Assembly (NCBI GenBank): GCA_964466965.1
Contig: CAYXPZ010000056.1
Coordinates: 1-15,253, forward strand
Origin: Dichotomicrobium sp964466965
Lineage (GTDB): Bacteria > Pseudomonadota > Alphaproteobacteria > Rhizobiales > Rhodomicrobiaceae
DNA: 15,253 nt
Reading direction: 5' to 3'
Part shown: positions 11,776 through 15,253 of the stretch, piece by piece
Layout: every line of letters begins with the position of its first letter
How positions within the stretch are numbered: position 1 is the first letter of the stretch
Program-made: the position numbers and the translations under genes
The notes under the pieces: model-generated
What the model saw: the letters and a program-made list of their open reading frames with translations, nothing else
The model's database searches: none
What the model was told of the DNA's origin: nothing

Positions 11776-14348
11776 GCACTGTATCCACGACCGCGCCCGC
11801 GGCGCGAAATCTGCGGCTTCGCCTGCCGTTGTCGCTCCGCCTGGCGCTGCGTGAACTGCGCGGCGGTCTGTCAGGGTTTTACGTCTTCATTCTGTGTATC
11901 GCCCTGGGCGTTACCGCCATCGCCACGGTCGGGACCGTAACCGGCGCGCTGCGTGACAGCATTGCCCGGCAAGGACAGATCATTCTGGGCGGCGACGTGT
12001 CGGCGTCGGTCGTGCATCGGCGCGCGAGCGAAGCGGAACGTGCGGTCTTCGCCCGGTTCGGAACGGTCAGTGAAGCCGGCAGCATGCGGGCGATGGCGCG
12101 ACGCCCCAATGGCGAGGCACAGACGCTGATCGACGTGAAGGCGGTCGATCAGGCGTATCCGCTTTACGGCGCCGTGGCGCTTGAAAGCGACACGTCGTTT
12201 CGTGCGGCGCTCTCCGGACCGGACAGCGTAATTGTCGAGCAGGCTCTGCTGGACCGTCTCGATCTGGAGGTCGGCGATCAACTCAAATTGGGCGAGAGCT
12301 TGGTGCGGGTGACCGGCGTGATCGCGCGCGAACCGGACCGGCTCTCCGGCGGCGCGGCGTTCGGACCGCGGCTGTTAACGACCATCCCGACACTGCAGGA
12401 TACGGGCCTGCTTGCACCGGGGACGCTGATTGACTGGGACTATCGCATCGCTTTCCCCGAGGACGCGGGCGAGGAGCGCATCGCGGCATTTCGCGAGGCC
12501 GTCAACACTGAGCTTGAGAATAGCGGGTTCAGCGTGCGCGACCGAACGGATCCGTCACCGCAGATCACGCGCGCCGTGGCGCAACTTTCGGGGTTTCTAA
12601 CGCTTGTTGGGCTCGCCGCCCTCCTGATCGGTGGCATTGGTGTGGCTAACGCGATCTCGGCTTTTGTCGCACGCAAACGCAAATCTGCGGCGATCTATAA
12701 GGCGATCGGGGCATCCACCGGACTGACGCTTACGGCTTTCGCGCTTCAGGTGCTTCTCGTGGCGGCCCTTGGCATCGCCGCCGGACTGATCGCCGGTACG
12801 ATCATCCCGCTCGCCCTGGACCGCGCTTTCGGCAATCTGTTGCCGATACAGATCGATCTGACGCTGCAGCCCAGCGCGCTCGCGCTTGCTGCGGCTTACG
12901 GCCTCCTGACGGCGCTCGCGTTCATCCTCTGGCCGCTGGGCCGCGCCGGGCAAATTCGCCCTGCGGAACTGCTGCGCGAGGAGATCACTGCGAGCAAGAG
13001 CCTGCCCCCGCGCGCCTTCATCGCCGGCTCGGTTGCCAGCGCGCTGGCATTGGCCGGCTTGGCGATCTGGTTGTCCGAGGTCCGGCTGATTGCCGCGATC
13101 ACAGTCGCGGGCGTCGGGGTTATCTTCGCGATCTTTCTGGGTGTTGGCCGTCTGATCCGTTATCTCGCCGTGCGCGCGCCGCGTCCGCGCCAGCCGGAAA
13201 TGGCGCTTGCTATTGCCAATATCGGCGGCCCGGCGGGGCTGACCATCACGCTGGCGCTGTCGCTCGGGGCGGGTTTGGCGCTGCTGACCATGATCGCGCT
13301 GACCGACACATCGCTGCGCGGTGAGCTGCAGACCGACCTGCCGGAAAACGCGCCGAGCCATTTTTTCCTCGGCATTCCCAAGGAGCGGTTCAGCGACTTC
13401 AGCCGCCTCGTCTCGAATAACGCGCCAGCTGCTGAGCTGAATACCGCGCCGATGCTGCGCGGGCGGATCGTCGCGATCGACGGCACGCCGGCCAGCGAAA
13501 TCAACGCGCCGGAAGACGCGCAGTGGGTGCTGGACGGCGACCGCGGCATCACCTATGCGAGCGAAACGCCAGAATACTCAGAAGTTATCGAAGGTGCTTG
13601 GTGGTCGCCGGATCATGAAGGCGAGCCGCTCGTGTCCTTTGAGGTGGAGCTGGCGCGCCAACTCGGCATCAGTGTCGGTGATACACTCACCGTCAATGTG
13701 CTGGGCCGCGAGATCACTGCGCGCGTCGCCAACCTGCGCACGGTCGCCTGGGAGCGGTTGAGCATCAATTTTGTCATGATCTTTTCGCCGAACGCGTTGG
13801 AAAATGCGCCCTATCGCATGCTGGCGACGCTGAACTGGCCGGACGGGCGCAACGCTGAGGCCGAGAACGCGGTGCTGCGGACCGTCACGGCTCAATTCCC
13901 GACCGTCACAGCGGTCACGGTGCGCGACGTTCTCCAATCCGTGGGGCGCGTGCTGGAGCAGGTGATGACCGCGATCCGCATTGCCGCGAGCTTGACGCTG
14001 GTCGCTGGGGTGATCGTGCTGGCTGGCGCCTTTGCCACCGTACAGCGGCGGCGAATCTACGAGGCGGTCGTGCTGAAGGTGCTGGGCGCGCAGCGCAGGA
14101 ATATCGTGGTTGCGCACATCCTCGAATATGTGCTGATGGCCGTCGCCGTCGCGGTTTTCGCGGCAGGCTTGGGCGCGATCGGCGCGTGGCTGTTGGTGAC
14201 GCTGGTTCTGGGCGTGGCGTTCACTTTCTCCGCGTTGGCTCTGGTGCAAGCCGGCGCGCTGGCGGTGCTCTTGATGGTGATTTTCGGCTCTATCGGCACG
14301 CTTCAGGTGCTCGGCGCGAAAGCAGCCCCGTATCTGCGCAGCGAATGA
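11772..14348 (+). CDS. ybbP: FtsX-like ABC permease (YbbP-like)
   Basis: A large inner-membrane permease of 858 residues (E. coli YbbP about 804; COG3127). It has an N-terminal helix (about 33-55, FYVFILCIALGVTAIATVG) and a MacB-type periplasmic domain (about 60-265). An FtsX core with three helices follows (about 278-300, 320-350, 375-400). Two further helices (about 420-470), a second helix near 495-515 and a second large periplasmic domain (about 530-735) come next, and a second FtsX core closes the protein (about 745-850, TMs near LTLVAGVIVLAGAFATVQRR and YVLMAVAVAVFAAGLGAIGA). This duplicated layout is typical of YbbP. The start is the ATG at 11772 overlapping the ATPase stop. Such MacB-fold systems work as mechanotransducers on the periplasmic side and need not carry a substrate across the membrane; the substrate is unknown. 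I see no intrinsic terminator in the 150 bases after it. Confidence 0.96.
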   Translation: MSTVSTTAPAARNLRLRLPLSLRLALRELRGGLSGFYVFILCIALGVTAIATVGTVTGALRDSIARQGQIILGGDVSASVVHRRASEAERAVFARFGTVSEAGSMRAMARRPNGEAQTLIDVKAVDQAYPLYGAVALESDTSFRAALSGPDSVIVEQALLDRLDLEVGDQLKLGESLVRVTGVIAREPDRLSGGAAFGPRLLTTIPTLQDTGLLAPGTLIDWDYRIAFPEDAGEERIAAFREAVNTELENSGFSVRDRTDPSPQITRAVAQLSGFLTLVGLAALLIGGIGVANAISAFVARKRKSAAIYKAIGASTGLTLTAFALQVLLVAALGIAAGLIAGTIIPLALDRAFGNLLPIQIDLTLQPSALALAAAYGLLTALAFILWPLGRAGQIRPAELLREEITASKSLPPRAFIAGSVASALALAGLAIWLSEVRLIAAITVAGVGVIFAIFLGVGRLIRYLAVRAPRPRQPEMALAIANIGGPAGLTITLALSLGAGLALLTMIALTDTSLRGELQTDLPENAPSHFFLGIPKERFSDFSRLVSNNAPAAELNTAPMLRGRIVAIDGTPASEINAPEDAQWVLDGDRGITYASETPEYSEVIEGAWWSPDHEGEPLVSFEVELARQLGISVGDTLTVNVLGREITARVANLRTVAWERLSINFVMIFSPNALENAPYRMLATLNWPDGRNAEAENAVLRTVTAQFPTVTAVTVRDVLQSVGRVLEQVMTAIRIAASLTLVAGVIVLAGAFATVQRRRIYEAVVLKVLGAQRRNIVVAHILEYVLMAVAVAVFAAGLGAIGAWLLVTLVLGVAFTFSALALVQAGALAVLLMVIFGSIGTLQVLGAKAAPYLRSE

Positions 14349-14410
14349 ACCGGGCCGGCGTAATACATCCGTCGCATACGCGTGAAACGGCGGTTGGGAA
14401 AGGCTTGTAT

Positions 14411-14424
14411 TTGACCTGGATCAA
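14411..14424 (+). promoter_or_regulatory. FNR/FixK-type box upstream of the Bax inhibitor-1 gene
   Basis: TTGACCTGGATCAA matches the FNR/FixK consensus TTGAT-N4-ATCAA at 9 of 10 defined positions. Just downstream, TATAAC (14429-14434) could be a -10 element, with TTGTAT (14405-14410, 18-base spacing) as its -35. In that arrangement the box lies across the promoter spacer, which would suit repression better than activation. Regulation by oxygen is inference. Confidence 0.4.
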
Positions 14425-14501
14425 AACATATAACGTGAGCAAACCAGTTTTCCGGGCCACGCGGCCAATTTGACGTTGGTTTCAACAGGGGAATGACATC
14501 G

Positions 14502-15253
14502 ATGGCGGATTTCGACAGAAACCAGGCAGCATATGCGCGCACTGGCGCTCAGGAGGCAATAGATCAGGGCCTTCGGTCCTATATGCTTCAGGTGTATAAC
14601 TACATGGCCGCTGGCGTAGCCATCACCGGCCTAGTGGCTTATGCGCTCTATTCTTTCGCCGTGACCGGCACGGCCGCAGGCGCTGCCGCTCAGGTGCGCG
14701 ACGGCATCTATCTCACCGATTTCGGCTATGCGCTTTTCGCCAGCCCGCTCAAGTGGGTGGTGTTCCTCGCGCCGCTCGGCATGGTGTTCTACCTGTCCGC
14801 GCGAGTCCACAAAATGAGCCTGAACGGGGCACAGATCGCGTTCTGGGTGTTCGCCGCGCTGATGGGCGCGTCGCTGTCGTCGATCTTCCTCGTTTACGCG
14901 CACGGCTCGATCGCGCAGGTGTTCTTCATCTCGGCAGCGGCTTTCGGTGCGCTGAGCTTGTGGGGCTACACGACGCAGAAAGACTTGTCCGGCTGGGGCT
15001 CGTTCCTGTTCATGGGCCTAATAGGCATCATCATCGCCGCGGTGGTGAACCTGTTCATCGGCTCGTCCGCGCTGCAGTTCGCGATTTCCGTGATCGGCGT
15101 GCTGGTGTTCGCCGGCCTGACGGCCTATGACACGCAGCAGATCAAGGAGATGTATTTCGAGGGCGACAGCACAGCCGTCGCCGGGCGCAAGGCGATCATG
15201 GGCGCGCTGCGGCTGTATCTCGACTTCATCAACCTGTTCATCATGCTGCTGTC
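14502..15253 (+). CDS. Bax inhibitor-1/YccA family membrane protein (C-terminus cut by the window edge)
   Basis: A polytopic inner-membrane protein; 250 residues are visible and the family is usually about 250-265, so only a short C-terminus is missing. It begins MADFDRNQAAYARTGAQEAI and continues DQGLRSYMLQVYNYMAAGVA, the typical alphaproteobacterial start. Six to seven hydrophobic segments follow, with the conserved KMSLNGAQIAFWVFAALMGAS region, the AYDTQQIKEMY motif and LYLDFINLFIMLL at the right edge. The family includes human TMBIM proteins, bacterial calcium-leak BsYetJ and E. coli YccA, which modulates FtsH; which role applies here is unknown. The ATG at 14502 is chosen because AGGGGA lies 9 bases upstream; an ATG at 14493 would touch that site. 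The 153 bases upstream hold an FNR-like box and a possible promoter. Probably a single-gene unit. Confidence 0.95.
   Translation, partial: MADFDRNQAAYARTGAQEAIDQGLRSYMLQVYNYMAAGVAITGLVAYALYSFAVTGTAAGAAAQVRDGIYLTDFGYALFASPLKWVVFLAPLGMVFYLSARVHKMSLNGAQIAFWVFAALMGASLSSIFLVYAHGSIAQVFFISAAAFGALSLWGYTTQKDLSGWGSFLFMGLIGIIIAAVVNLFIGSSALQFAISVIGVLVFAGLTAYDTQQIKEMYFEGDSTAVAGRKAIMGALRLYLDFINLFIMLL

Noticed and set aside
12597..13361. Minus-strand 254-codon open frame inside the ybbP-like gene
   Set aside because: The Arg/Gln/Asp-rich product is the usual antisense shadow of a Leu/Ala-rich membrane protein in GC-rich DNA.
14349..14410. Search for a terminator after the ybbP-like gene
   Set aside because: Only weak pairings and no T-run were found, so no terminator is called.

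Overview
The window is GC-rich chromosomal DNA from an alphaproteobacterium, most likely of the Hyphomicrobiales (Rhizobiales). The evidence is gene content and order. A thrS / yidD / NifU-like scaffold / folE neighbourhood is one I recall from rhizobial genomes. An arylesterase (TesA) gene stands divergent to a YbbA/YbbP-type ABC transporter. A polyprenyl-phosphate glycosyltransferase sits beside a small LAB_N protein and an ArnT-like GT39 enzyme. I see no tRNA, rRNA, CRISPR array, insertion sequence or prophage gene. Coding density is high and no gap between genes exceeds about 260 bases.

Layout: (1) 1-883, minus: 5' part of thrS, running off the left edge. Its leader holds a hairpin shaped like a tRNA anticodon arm. 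(2) 1075-1377, minus: a small secreted protein with a tail made almost only of Tyr, Arg, Lys and His, ended by a clear intrinsic terminator. (3) 1524-2803, minus: a compact set of NifU-like Fe-S scaffold, cupin and yidD. (4) 3060-3737, plus: folE (GTP cyclohydrolase I), preceded by a structured leader. (5) 3746-6190, minus: GT2 glycosyltransferase, LAB_N protein, DUF302 protein and NUDIX hydrolase, probably one operon. (6) 6359-7924, plus: GT39 membrane glycosyltransferase, divergent from the GT2 gene. (7) 8116-8637, plus: low-molecular-weight protein tyrosine phosphatase, tail-overlapping thpR on the other strand. (8) 8603-10983, minus: arylesterase, Tas-like aldo/keto reductase and thpR. (9) 11056-14348, plus: ABC ATPase and large FtsX-like permease with an ATGA overlap. 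(10) 14502-15253, plus: Bax inhibitor-1/YccA membrane protein, cut by the right edge, with an FNR/FixK-like site upstream.

How they fit together: the GT2, LAB_N and GT39 genes look like one envelope module. The GT2 enzyme would load a sugar onto a polyprenyl phosphate, the LAB_N protein would assist at the membrane, and the GT39 enzyme would transfer the sugar to lipid A or core on the periplasmic side. The arylesterase and YbbAP set mirrors tesA-ybbA-ybbP of E. coli. The rest is housekeeping: translation, folate synthesis, Fe-S assembly, membrane protein insertion and RNA repair.

The most interesting non-coding signal is the thrS leader hairpin: a 5-bp stem and a 7-nt loop with UGU in the anticodon position, just upstream of the ribosome binding site. 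The most interesting protein is the Tyr/Arg-rich secreted one. I did not find a clearly new multi-gene defence or mobile system.
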